Assembly (NCBI RefSeq): GCF_003201475.1
Contig: NZ_QJJK01000005.1
Coordinates: forward strand, 372,001-436,000
Length of the DNA: 64,000 nt
Direction: 5' to 3'
Source: Chelatococcus asaccharovorans
GTDB taxonomy: Bacteria; Pseudomonadota; Alphaproteobacteria; Rhizobiales; Beijerinckiaceae
In this document: positions 31,299 through 39,523 of the stretch, piece by piece
How the letters are laid out: every line of letters begins with the position of its first letter
Numbering within the stretch: position 1 is the stretch's first letter
Translations under genes and position numbers: made by a program
Notes under the pieces: model-generated
The model's database searches: none
Seen by the model: the letters and a program-made list of their open reading frames with translations, nothing else
What the model was told of the DNA's origin: nothing

Positions 31299-31892
31299 TT
31301 ACGCGGCTTCGTCCTGCAGATCCTCTTCTTCGGCCTCGCTTTCGGCCTCGGACGCTGCGGTCTTCGCGGCCCGGCGTGGGGACTTGGCCAGCGCATCGTC
31401 AATGAGCTTCATGGCCTCAGTCTCGGTGATCTGGTTCACCGCCGAGATCTCGCGCAGAATGCGATCGATGGCCGCTTCATAGAGCTGGCGCTCGCTGTAG
31501 GACTGCTCCGGCTGGGCGTCCGAGCGGTAGAGATCGCGTACGACTTCCGCGATTGCGATGAGATCGCCCGAATTGATCTTCGCCTCGTATTCCTGGGCGC
31601 GGCGCGACCACATCGTGCGCTTGACGCGCGCGCGACCGGTCAGCGTCTCAAGGGCCTTGCCCACGAGCGGCGACTCAGCCAATTTGCGCATGCCGACGCT
31701 CGCCGCTTTCGCGGTCGGGACGCGCAGCGTCATCTTGTCTTTTTCAAAGGTGATGACGAACAACTCGAGCTTGTAGCCAGCCACCTCTTGCTCTTCGATG
31801 GCGACGATTTCTCCGACGCCATGAGCGGGATAGACGATGGATTCACCCGTCTTGAATCCCTGACGCTGGGCGGTCTTCTTGGCACTCGTCAT
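31299..31892 (-). CDS. carD: CarD/CdnL-family RNA polymerase-binding regulator
   Basis: A 197-residue CarD-type regulator. The N-terminal Tudor-like RNA polymerase-interaction domain has FKTGESIVYPAHGVGEIVAIEEQEVAGYKLELFVI split over conserved GVG and Tyr positions. The helical C-terminal domain includes MWSRRAQEYEAKINSGDLIAIAEVVRDL, typical of CdnL proteins that stabilise open complexes at rRNA and other promoters. The tail (about 30 residues) is acidic and Ala-rich. In Hyphomicrobiales it commonly lies beside fdxA as here. Confidence 0.95.
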   Translation of the reverse strand: MTSAKKTAQRQGFKTGESIVYPAHGVGEIVAIEEQEVAGYKLELFVITFEKDKMTLRVPTAKAASVGMRKLAESPLVGKALETLTGRARVKRTMWSRRAQEYEAKINSGDLIAIAEVVRDLYRSDAQPEQSYSERQLYEAAIDRILREISAVNQITETEAMKLIDDALAKSPRRAAKTAASEAESEAEEEDLQDEAA

Positions 31893-32238
31893 GATAGTGA
31901 TCGCCTCCTGATCGCGTTCGCTTCAGACCGAACGCTGCTAACGCCGACCGGCTTCAATCGGCCGGCACGCACGCAAAAAATTGCCATGGCGTGCAAGAAA
32001 CTCACACGCTGACATCAGAGCCGAAAGGGAAACACACGACACCCCGCGCGCCAGACACCTGGATAGGGTCCGCCAACTGCATTCATGTCATTGCTTATTG
32101 AACCCGTAACAACAGGGCAGGAAAGGTGCCCATGGCGTTAATCGACCATGAAGCACACCCTATCACAAAAAACGGGGGAAATCAAAGGACTGCCGGGCTG
32201 ATCGCCTCGCAAGGCAACGATCAAGCCTTTAATCGTGA
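31893..32238. other. Gap between fdxA and carD, no gene seen
   Basis: About 345 bases with no credible frame. An imperfect hairpin (TGATCGCCT near 32199-32207 with AGGCAACGATCA up to 32222) lies just past the fdxA stop and could be a weak terminator on the minus strand. An A/C-rich stretch near 32165-32180 precedes the likely carD promoter region. Confidence 0.35.
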
Positions 32239-32577
32239 TCAGTCGCCCTCACCGGGATTCGGCGAAAAATACGCTTCGAGCTTATTGGGCACCCCGTCCA
32301 TGGCCTTTGCATCGGCCGGCGGCTCGCCCTTCTGGGTGATGTTCGGCCAGGTCTTGGCGTAGTCTGCATTGAGCTTCAGCCAGGACTCGAGCCCCGGCTC
32401 GGTGTCCGGTTTGATGGCCTCGGCGGGGCATTCCGGTTCGCAGACGCCGCAATCGATGCATTCGTCGGGATGGATGACGAGCATGTTCTCGCCCTCATAG
32501 AAGCAGTCCACCGGACATACTTCAACGCAATCCATGTATTTGCAACGTATGCAGTTATCGGTGACGACGTAGGTCAT
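32239..32577 (-). CDS. fdxA: 7Fe ferredoxin FdxA
   Basis: A 112-residue ferredoxin with both clusters visible: [18 protein letters not shown] for the [3Fe-4S]/[4Fe-4S] pair and [16 protein letters not shown]. The C-terminal half ([19 protein letters not shown]) is the usual FdxA extension. It serves as a soluble electron carrier. ATG 32577 has a GGAGAGG ribosome site and starts MTYVVTDNC as in homologues. The open frame to 32637 is not used. Confidence 0.97.
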   Translation of the reverse strand: MTYVVTDNCIRCKYMDCVEVCPVDCFYEGENMLVIHPDECIDCGVCEPECPAEAIKPDTEPGLESWLKLNADYAKTWPNITQKGEPPADAKAMDGVPNKLEAYFSPNPGEGD

Positions 32578-32891
32578 CGACCTCTCCGCTGGCGAGCTGA
32601 CGAGGCTCGCAGCCTCTGTTTGAACGCAACACCGCAATCCGGCTGCGCTTCGCGTGTCGAAGCGCGCCCGTGATCTAGAACCAATTGCAAGCCCTTACAA
32701 GAGTGGACTTGTCGCATGATCCCGCGAGCGGATGTATAAATACCAGAAGGCATATGTATTAATCACGTATTGGTACGATTCCGACGTAAATATGACGTGT
32801 GGCCTCTCAGGTCAACCCGCGGGCGCAGCAATCCTGCTGTGCAGGGCTGTATCGACGGGCTGGTCGGCGGTTTGAACACAAGCCGCGGTCG
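32578..32891. other. Gap upstream of fdxA
   Basis: About 310 bases without a gene. The stretch 32735-32800 is AT-rich and could hold promoter elements for fdxA on the minus strand. No clear -35/-10 pair was assigned. The S4 gene stops at its far end, so this is the leader of fdxA. Confidence 0.3.
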
Positions 32892-33227
32892 TCACTCGTC
32901 GGCCACGTCCTTGGCGATGTCCTCGGCCATGTCCTCGGCGATTGTGACGGCGCTTTCGCTCCGGTCGCGATAGAGCGTCCTGGCTTCCGATGCCGGGCCG
33001 CGCCGATGCCCAAGCGCCAGAACCTCCACGACAAGCGTGGCATGGGGCAGGGCCAGCGTCAGAATGTCGCCAGGCCTGATCAATCGGTCCGAGCCCTCGA
33101 TACGCCGGCCATTGAGCCGCGCATGCCCGCTTTCAACCAGCTTGCCGGCAAGCGTGCGGCTCTTGGCCATGCGCGCATGCCACAGCCATTTGTCGATCCG
33201 TATCCGCTCGCCGGGAGCCGGCTTCAC
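32892..33227 (-). CDS. S4-domain RNA-binding protein (Hsp15-like)
   Basis: A 111-residue protein whose first 60 residues form an S4 domain: RIRIDKWLWHARMAKSRTLA, LVESGHARLNGRRI and RPGDILTLAL. E. coli Hsp15, the named relative, rescues stalled 50S subunits carrying nascent chains. The remaining residues are variable and end in an acidic tail. Its start overlaps the helicase stop by four bases (ATGA), so the two are translated together, a conserved pair in this order. Confidence 0.9.
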   Translation of the reverse strand: MKPAPGERIRIDKWLWHARMAKSRTLAGKLVESGHARLNGRRIEGSDRLIRPGDILTLALPHATLVVEVLALGHRRGPASEARTLYRDRSESAVTIAEDMAEDIAKDVADE

Positions 33228-36200
33228 CCCTTGCGGCTCGCGCGGGCTTCAAGTTCCTCCTTGAGGGCGAGGAGCTTTGCGAAAGGTGAGTTGGGATCAG
33301 GGGCCTTCTCGGCCCGCTGCTGCGGCCGATCCTGCCAATTGCCGCTTCTGCCTCCGCGATGCCCGCCGCCACCGTCCGGCCGGCCGCCATCCTTGCCGAA
33401 AGAACCGCCGCCGCGCTTGCCGCCACCTTTGCCGAAGTCGCCCTTGCCGAAGTCACTCTTGCCGAAGTCACTTTTGCCAGCCCCGCGCCCGCCCTCACGG
33501 TTGGGAGCCTTGGCCTTCCAGTCGCGCTTCGGGCGGTCCCCAGCGCCATCCTCGCGCGGCGGCCGCTGTGGAGCCTGCCCCTCGCGGGCCTGGGCGTCCT
33601 GTGCCGCGACCGTGCCCGCCTCGCCGGGGGCGCCGCGACGGCCCTGGCCTTGGCCGCGGTCTCCGCGCCTGTCGGGCCGGCCTTCGCCCTGCGGGCGGTC
33701 GGTGCGCCGGCGCGCCTGGCCGTGATGCTGCTGACGATGGGGCCGCCAAACCTCGATCATCTCGGGTTCGGCCGGTGCAGGCTCGGCCAACGGTGCTGCC
33801 GCCACCTCGCCGGTCTCCGCCGAAACCTCCTGCGGGCTCGCGGCGGGCTCTTCTCCTGCCGGGGGAAGCGTTTCCGGCGGGATGTCCGCAGGCGCTTCCG
33901 CCGAGACCTCGGCCGAGACCTCCGCGAGGACCTCTGCCACAGCCGGCTCGGCCTCGACGGGGGCCGGCGCCGCTTCAGGTCGCTCGCTGGTTTCCATCAC
34001 CAGGGACGCTGCAGCATCCTCCGGCGTGTCGGAGGCTTCGGCGACGGAGGCCGCCTCCGCGATATCGGCCATCAACTCCGTTTCGCCGCTGGAAACCGCT
34101 TCGTCACCGCTCTCTGCGGCGGTGGCTTCGGCGGCGCCGGCCTCAGCAGGTGTCGCCGCATCGGAAGCTGCCGCGACGCTGGCGGGCGTTTCGGCCGCCG
34201 GGCGGATGAGCTGGGGCGCGGGCACGAGCGGAACCGTGATCGCCGGGCCTGCGCGCCGGTCGACCACATAGCCAAGGGATTTCAGGATCGATGAGAAATC
34301 CTCACCGGAGCAGCCGGCGAGCGAGGTCATCCCGACCGTTATCACGAAGCCGTCGCCGTCGGCTGCACCGGGCGGTGGTTCGCCGGGCGTCGTGCCGGGC
34401 CGATAGCCGATGGCGGGCCGGATGAGATCGGCCAGGCGCTCCAGGATATCGATCCGCACAGCCCGGCCGCCGCAGACGCGGAAGCCGGCAGCGCGATAGA
34501 GCCCGCGCGGCACTTCGGTGTCGGCTGGGAAGGAGGTGCGGCCGGAGGCTGCAAGATGCGGAATCTCGTCGAGGCCCTTCACGTCGAGGCCGCCGTGCTT
34601 CAAGGCCCAGAGCTGGGCGGCGAGGCCACGCGGGGCTGGCTTCAGCAGCAGCGGCAGATAGAGATGATAGGCACCGAAGCGCACGCCGTAGCGGCGGAGC
34701 GCGGCGCGCCCGTCCTGGTCCAGGCTCTTCACATCCTGCGCGACGCGGGCGCGTTCCAGCACGCCGAGAGCCTCGGTGATCTGAAAGGCGATGCCCCGGG
34801 CGATACCGGGAATGTCGGCGGCCTCCTCGAGAACGACCAGGGGACCGAGCAGTTTGGTGATATGCGCCTTGATCCAGGCGGCAAGCCGCGCATCGACCTT
34901 TTCGCGCGGCGGGCCCGACAGCTGTTCGTCGGAGAGGACCCGGAAGCGCGGGGCGAGCAGCTTGTCGCCGGCCACGAGCTTGGCGACGGCCTCGCCCATC
35001 CAGCGGATGGTGCCGTCATTGGCGAGCACGAAGGTGTCGTCCGGCGCTTGGGAAAAGCGTTCGGCACGGGCCTCGATCTCGCCGGCCAGGGCTTTCTGAG
35101 CGGCTGCCCGCAACGCTTTGGCCTCCTGGCCGTCGGCCTGGGGGTCCGGGGCAAACTGAAATCCGTGCAGCCGACCGACGTGCTGGCCTTCGACCAGGAC
35201 ATCGCCGCTGGCGGTTACTTCCGCTTCGAGCATCGCATTCTCTCTCAAGCGCCGCATGAGTACGCTGGTCCGCCGATCAACGAACCGGCTCGCCAAACGC
35301 TCATGCAGAGCATCCGACAGATTGTCCTCTACCTGACGGGTGGCCTCCTGCCAATGCTCAGGATCACGTAACCAGTCGGGACGGTTGGCAACGAAGGTCC
35401 AGGTGCGCACCTGCGCGATGCGGGCCGAGAGGGTATCGATGTCCCCATCGGTGCGATCCACGAGTGCGACCTGCCGCCGAAACCAGTCATCCGCTATCAC
35501 GCCCTGGGTCATCAACGCACGGTAAATCGTCATGGTGAGGTCGGCATGGGCGGCGGGGGCCACACGCCGGTAGTCCGGGATGCGGCACACCTCCCAAAGC
35601 TTGGCGACCGCCTCCGGCCCCACGGCGAGCCGCCGGATGTCGTCGTCGCGCGCGGCAATGTCGAGTGCATTCACGTCATCGGCGAGCGGCGCACGCGTCA
35701 GGCCCGGCTCGGTCGGCAGGACGGCAAGGCTCGCCTGCAGGGCGCTTATCGAGCGGAAATTGAGATCGGCATTGCGCCATTGCGCGACCCGGACGGGATC
35801 GAAGCTGTGGCTCTCGAGCGCCTCCACCAGCTCCGCGTCGAACGGCGGGCAGCGTCCTGTCGTGCCGAAGGTCCCGTCGCGCATGTGGCGCCCCGCGCGC
35901 CCGGCGATCTGGCCGAATTCGGCCGGATTGAGCTGGCGGAACCCGAAGCCGTCGAACTTGCGGTCGCCGGCGAAAGCGACATGGTTGACCTCGAGATTGA
36001 GGCCCATGCCGATGGCGTCGGTGGCGATGAGATAGTCCACCTCGCCCGACTGGTAGAGGGCCACCTGCGCGTTGCGCGTGCGCGGGCTGAGCGCGCCGAG
36101 CACGACGGCGGCGCCGCCTTTCTGGCGCTTCACCAGCTCGGCGATCGTATAGACCTCCTCGGCGGAGAAGGCGACGATGGCCGAACGCGGCGGCAGCCGC

Positions 36201-36718
36201 GTAATTTTCTTCTCGCCCGTGAAGGTCAAGGTCGAGAGGCGCGGGCGCGAGACGATATTGGCGCCGGGAATGAGCGTCTCGACCAGGGGGCGCATCGTGG
36301 CGGCACCGATGATCAGCGTTTCCGCATAGCCCCGGCGATTGAGCAGCCGGTCCGTGAAGATATGCCCGCGGTCGAGATCCGCGGCGAGCTGGATTTCGTC
36401 GATCGCGCAGAAGGCAACGTCGAGATCGCTCGGCATCGCCTCCACGGTGGCGACCCAGTAGCGCGCCTGGGGCGGCTTGATCTTTTCCTCGCCGGTGATG
36501 AGCGCCACCGCATCCGCGCCGACGCGCTCCACCACGCGTTGATAGACCTCGCGCGCGAGCAATCTGAGCGGCAGGCCGATGACACCGCTGGTGTGGCCGA
36601 CCATGCGCTCGATGGCGAGATGCGTCTTGCCGGTGTTGGTTGGGCCGAGAACCGCTGTTACGCCGCGCGCCCGCATCTGCGGGGAGAGCGACCGTGCTGC
36701 CGTCAGGGATGAAGCCAT
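33224..36718 (-). CDS. Suv3-like DExH RNA helicase with long low-complexity tail
   Basis: A 1164-residue helicase from ATG 36718. Seen: Walker A GPTNTGKTHLAIE (residues 25-37), IDEIQLAADLDRGHIFTD (motif II DEIQ), motif V ATDAIGMGLNLEV and motif VI GQIAGRAGRHMRDG, the set of mitochondrial Suv3/MgpS-type helicases. A conserved C-terminal helical part follows to about residue 830. The last 330 or so residues are first Ala/Glu/Pro-rich, then Arg/Gly-rich with DFGKSDFGKGDFGKGG repeats, and close with PFAKLLALKEELEAR. The frame is open to a TTG at 36796. The role is inferred as RNA turnover or ribosome assembly. Confidence 0.88.
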   Translation of the reverse strand: MASSLTAARSLSPQMRARGVTAVLGPTNTGKTHLAIERMVGHTSGVIGLPLRLLAREVYQRVVERVGADAVALITGEEKIKPPQARYWVATVEAMPSDLDVAFCAIDEIQLAADLDRGHIFTDRLLNRRGYAETLIIGAATMRPLVETLIPGANIVSRPRLSTLTFTGEKKITRLPPRSAIVAFSAEEVYTIAELVKRQKGGAAVVLGALSPRTRNAQVALYQSGEVDYLIATDAIGMGLNLEVNHVAFAGDRKFDGFGFRQLNPAEFGQIAGRAGRHMRDGTFGTTGRCPPFDAELVEALESHSFDPVRVAQWRNADLNFRSISALQASLAVLPTEPGLTRAPLADDVNALDIAARDDDIRRLAVGPEAVAKLWEVCRIPDYRRVAPAAHADLTMTIYRALMTQGVIADDWFRRQVALVDRTDGDIDTLSARIAQVRTWTFVANRPDWLRDPEHWQEATRQVEDNLSDALHERLASRFVDRRTSVLMRRLRENAMLEAEVTASGDVLVEGQHVGRLHGFQFAPDPQADGQEAKALRAAAQKALAGEIEARAERFSQAPDDTFVLANDGTIRWMGEAVAKLVAGDKLLAPRFRVLSDEQLSGPPREKVDARLAAWIKAHITKLLGPLVVLEEAADIPGIARGIAFQITEALGVLERARVAQDVKSLDQDGRAALRRYGVRFGAYHLYLPLLLKPAPRGLAAQLWALKHGGLDVKGLDEIPHLAASGRTSFPADTEVPRGLYRAAGFRVCGGRAVRIDILERLADLIRPAIGYRPGTTPGEPPPGAADGDGFVITVGMTSLAGCSGEDFSSILKSLGYVVDRRAGPAITVPLVPAPQLIRPAAETPASVAAASDAATPAEAGAAEATAAESGDEAVSSGETELMADIAEAASVAEASDTPEDAAASLVMETSERPEAAPAPVEAEPAVAEVLAEVSAEVSAEAPADIPPETLPPAGEEPAASPQEVSAETGEVAAAPLAEPAPAEPEMIEVWRPHRQQHHGQARRRTDRPQGEGRPDRRGDRGQGQGRRGAPGEAGTVAAQDAQAREGQAPQRPPREDGAGDRPKRDWKAKAPNREGGRGAGKSDFGKSDFGKGDFGKGGGKRGGGSFGKDGGRPDGGGGHRGGRSGNWQDRPQQRAEKAPDPNSPFAKLLALKEELEARASRKG

Positions 36719-36959
36719 GAAACCCGATGCCGTAGAGTCTGGACGGAAACGCCGTGACCGCAACTCCTGCAACGGCCCCTGAACGCGATGTGGCAAGCCT
36801 TCTATATCAAGCCTTCTGTATCACATCGACACGTAAAGCGCGGCTGAATTTATGGTTTGGAACGAGTCTGGAACGAATCGCGGCCGAATCGCGGACTCCG
36901 GCAGAATCAGGTTTCGTTCTCACACGAGATATTGTGGTCGGTATGCTAAGGAGGCACAA

Positions 36960-37139
36960 GTGGAACCGATCAGCCCCAGCACAAACGATCGGCCTGCGCC
37001 AACGAAACGACAGAGTACGGTTTCGCGCCAACGCCGGAATGCTTTGGCTGTTCGCCATAGGCCAAGGCGCCGGTCTCGATCGACACCACAAAACAACAGG
37101 CGGGAGACCTTTGCTCCGCGCCTAGTGGAGCGAATTTGA
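36960..37139 (+). CDS. Possible small Arg-rich protein
   Basis: A 59-codon frame starting at GTG 36960 with a perfect AAGGAGG at 36948-36954, five bases before it, the strongest Shine-Dalgarno-like match among the intergenic regions examined. The product is basic (MEPISPSTNDRPAPTKRQST..., then RQRRNALAVRHRPRRRSRS) and resembles no family I know. The stop at 37137-37139 falls inside the left arm of the palindrome that begins at 37122. The gene is divergent from the helicase. It may be a chance frame, and low-complexity Arg content is easily produced by GC-rich DNA. Confidence 0.35.
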   Translation: MEPISPSTNDRPAPTKRQSTVSRQRRNALAVRHRPRRRSRSTPQNNRRETFAPRLVERI

Positions 37140-37290
37140 CATTTGAGTCCCGCCTGACATCAAGCTCCAGATCAAATGTCAAATTCATAAGCTCCACTAG
37201 AACCAATAACTTGCTAGTGGTTCTCTTGACTCCGACATTTGCTCCGAGGGTGGTATCGGGCGGATGCAAATGTCGGAGCAGAACCACTAG
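37122..37290. repeat. Tandem pair of large CTAGTGG-ended palindromes
   Basis: First element: left arm 37122-37146 (CTAGTGGAGC, then AATTTGACATTTGA) pairs with right arm 37172-37200, with a four-base bulge. Second element: left arm 37214-37242 (CTAGTGGTTCT, then CTCCGACATTTGC) pairs with right arm 37266-37290, with a short interior bulge. Both have CTAG at the ends, GACATTTG near the tip and about 25-base loops, so they are two diverged copies of one element. The DUF3108 stop codon (37287-37289) lies in the last arm, so the second hairpin is in its mRNA 3' end. Confidence 0.8.
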
Positions 37291-38138
37291 TTTCTGGCCC
37301 GGACCGGCATGCGCGGATTGTTGCCGTTCACGTTCACACGCGTGGCTTCGATGACAGTGGTGCCGAGCGGGGTGCGCACTGAAATGCGATAGGGGATGAA
37401 AACCCGGTCTTCGCCAACGGGCATCAGCCAGGCTTCCATATCCTTGTTGTTTTCCATGAATTTGGTGGCCGTCCGGTCCGCGCGATGGCCGGAGATGGGC
37501 AGATAGCGCGCCCGGCATACGGCGACCGGGCCGGAATAGGTGGCGCTGCGCACCGTCTCCTCGCGGGCGTAGGACAGTTTCACATCGAAGCGCGTGGCGC
37601 CGTCGAAGACGGGAATGTTGCGGTCGCAGGCCGCCGCATTCGATGTATTGCCCGAGGACGCCGGCATCAGGAGCGCCGAAAGCGGATCAACCACGCCGCG
37701 CTTGTTCTGCTCGGTGACGGGGATGCGGTCGGGTCTCGGCTCGATCGGCGGCTTGATCTCGACGGCCTGCACGCTGCCGCCGGCCAATGCCATGCGGACG
37801 GTGATCGACTTTTCGGAATTGGCTGTCGTCACCGCGAAGGTCGCAGGCAGGATGCGATCGCCGGAGATGCTGCCCGTGGATGTGGCCGCACCCTTGCCGC
37901 CGGTGATGATGCCGGCCAAGCCCGTGAGCTGAGACCAGACATCAAGTTTGTATTGGTCTTTGACGACATCGGCCTTGATGGCGGCGATGCCGATTTTCAG
38001 GCCGAGCAGCGAAATGTCGTAGTTGGCTTCGATCGACGCGGCGCTGGCGGGCAGAGGTGCAAGCACCATGATCCCCAGCGCGGCCCGGCGGAAGCCACGT
38101 GCTGCACGGCCAGCCTTGCTGTTCCAACGCCGGATCAT
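37287..38138 (-). CDS. DUF3108 domain-containing secreted protein
   Basis: A 283-residue protein with an N-terminal signal peptide (basic start MIRRWNSKAGRAARGFRR, hydrophobic AALGIMVLAPLP, cleavage near ASAAS). The mature part, beginning SIEANYDISLLGLKIGIAAI, follows the DUF3108 beta-rich pattern of periplasmic proteins of unknown role. Two Cys (CDRNIPVFDG and VCRARY) may form a disulfide. ATG 38138 has a GGAGAG ribosome site. A much longer open frame upstream (to 38780) runs over rpmB and is not coding. It is divergent from rpmB. Confidence 0.85.
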   Translation of the reverse strand: MIRRWNSKAGRAARGFRRAALGIMVLAPLPASAASIEANYDISLLGLKIGIAAIKADVVKDQYKLDVWSQLTGLAGIITGGKGAATSTGSISGDRILPATFAVTTANSEKSITVRMALAGGSVQAVEIKPPIEPRPDRIPVTEQNKRGVVDPLSALLMPASSGNTSNAAACDRNIPVFDGATRFDVKLSYAREETVRSATYSGPVAVCRARYLPISGHRADRTATKFMENNKDMEAWLMPVGEDRVFIPYRISVRTPLGTTVIEATRVNVNGNNPRMPVRARN

Positions 38139-38291
38139 ACTGTTGCACTCTCCATTGCGCGAGACCCGGGTTCTCTCGATCCCAGGCATCGACACAGGCC
38201 ACGGGCCGAATCGCCCGTCGTTTATCGGCTGCAAATCCGTTCGAATCGTGACGCATCTCGCGTCCGATCGCAATGATATCGCGCAGGATCC

Positions 38292-38321
38292 TTGACGTTG
38301 CCTCATCACATCTACTATACA
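38292..38321 (+). promoter_or_regulatory. Likely rpmB promoter
   Basis: TTGACG at 38292-38297 matches the sigma-70 -35 consensus at five of six positions. TATACA at 38316-38321 matches the -10 at four of six with an 18-base spacer. It lies 105 bases before the rpmB ATG. The DUF3108 start at 38138 is on the other side. Confidence 0.45.
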
Positions 38322-38426
38322 CGCGCAACTTTCATTCAGACATCGGCGCCTCTTGGCCCGGCTGACGTCGGGACCAGCTTCTGTAGCTTTGCAAGAGTGC
38401 ACCAACCAAGTTAAGGACGAAGCGTC

Positions 38427-38723
38427 ATGGCGCGCCGCTGCGAACTCACGGGTAAGGCCGTTCTGTCCGGTCACCTCGTGAGCCATTCCAACCGCAAGAC
38501 CAAGCGGAAGTTTCTTCCGAATCTGGTCAATGTGACCCTTCAGTCGGAAGCCCTGAACCGTGGCGTGAAGCTGCGCATCTCGGCGGCCGCCCTGCGCTCG
38601 GTCGAGCATCGGGGTGGGCTGGACGCGTTCCTGGCCAAGGCCCCGGAGACGGAGCTGGCGCAGAACGTGCGCGTCCTGAAGCGCGAAATCGCCAAGAAGC
38701 AGACCGAAGCGGCTGCCAGCTGA
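38427..38723 (+). CDS. rpmB: 50S ribosomal protein L28
   Basis: A 98-residue L28 with the family N-terminus [33 protein letters not shown] and the [11 protein letters not shown] segment that follows. It is intact and of the alphaproteobacterial long type. L28 sits near the L1 side of the 50S subunit. It is monocistronic here, with its own promoter and terminator, and rpmG is not adjacent, unlike in enterobacteria. Confidence 0.97.
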   Translation: MARRCELTGKAVLSGHLVSHSNRKTKRKFLPNLVNVTLQSEALNRGVKLRISAAALRSVEHRGGLDAFLAKAPETELAQNVRVLKREIAKKQTEAAAS

Positions 38724-38767
38724 GGCTTCTTCAGAGCTTCGGCGCCTCGAGGCTTTGATGCAGGATG

Positions 38768-38796
38768 ATCGCGCTGGCATTGTCGGCGCGATTTTT
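38768..38796 (+). terminator. Terminator of rpmB
   Basis: ATCGCGC (38768-38774) pairs with GCGCGAT (38786-38792) across an 11-base loop and runs into TTTTT. The stem is only seven pairs, so it is a moderate terminator. Confidence 0.6.
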
Positions 38797-38858
38797 GCTG
38801 TTTGCAGTCCGGCCTGGGCTTATCTGTGCCGCGGTGCCGAAAGGGTGAGATTGAGCCG

Positions 38859-39512
38859 ATGAACACCTCGCGCAGGTCCGCAAGTCGCACGTCCACAAGT
38901 CGCACAGTCGCAGATCTTGTGGCGCAGCTTTGGCTGCCGGTGGCCGCCATGGCCGCCGTCGTCGTTCTGTCCAACGTGGCGGTGCAATATCCGTTCACGC
39001 CCTTCGGTCTCGCGGACTATCTCACCTGGGGTGCCTTCACCTATCCCGTCTCCTTCCTGATCACCGACCTCACCAACCGGCGCTATGGGCCGAAGCTGGC
39101 CCGGCGGCTCGTGATCGTCGGCTTCATCATCGCGGTCTTCGCCTCGATTGCCGCGGCGAGCCCGCGTATCGCGATCGCCTCGGGCACGGCCTTCCTGGTC
39201 GGGCAACTGCTCGACATCTCGGTGTTCAACAATTTGCGGCGTTTGGCCTGGTGGCGTGCGCCGCTGATCGGCAGCCTCCTGGGCTCGGCGATCGACACGG
39301 CCCTGTTCTTCACGCTCGCCTTTGCCGGTGACATCACGGATGTCGCGACCTACGGCGTCGGCGGCCTTGCGGTGACGGCGCCGGTGTGGATGGCCTGGGC
39401 GGTCAGCGACTTCATCGTCAAGGTGGCGATGGCGCTCGTGATGCTGCTGCCCTATGGCGCGCTGCTCAATGTCGTGCTGCCGGCCGAGCGGTTTCAGCGC
39501 AGCGCAGGCTGA
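38859..39512 (+). CDS. Queuosine precursor transporter (VUT/YhhQ family)
   Basis: A 217-residue membrane protein with about six hydrophobic segments. The family hallmark is LTWGAFTYPVSFLITDLTNRRYG, followed by FLVGQLLDISVFN. YhhQ-type proteins import preQ0 or preQ1 for tRNA queuosine. The ATG at 38859 was taken because the upstream in-frame residues are not membrane-like and a GAG-rich site lies before it. No preQ1 riboswitch was recognised in the 135-base leader, which is largely taken up by the rpmB terminator. Confidence 0.88.
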   Translation: MNTSRRSASRTSTSRTVADLVAQLWLPVAAMAAVVVLSNVAVQYPFTPFGLADYLTWGAFTYPVSFLITDLTNRRYGPKLARRLVIVGFIIAVFASIAAASPRIAIASGTAFLVGQLLDISVFNNLRRLAWWRAPLIGSLLGSAIDTALFFTLAFAGDITDVATYGVGGLAVTAPVWMAWAVSDFIVKVAMALVMLLPYGALLNVVLPAERFQRSAG

Positions 39513-39523
39513 TCGCTTTCCGC

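Noticed and set aside
38222-38258. tRNA-like string with CTGCAAATCC and GTTCGAATC
   Set aside because: It looks like anticodon and T-arm pieces, but they are adjacent and no acceptor or D stem can be formed around them.
38724-38858. preQ1 riboswitch before the queuosine precursor transporter
   Set aside because: The leader is mostly the rpmB terminator, and no preQ1-type hairpin with an A-rich tail could be drawn.
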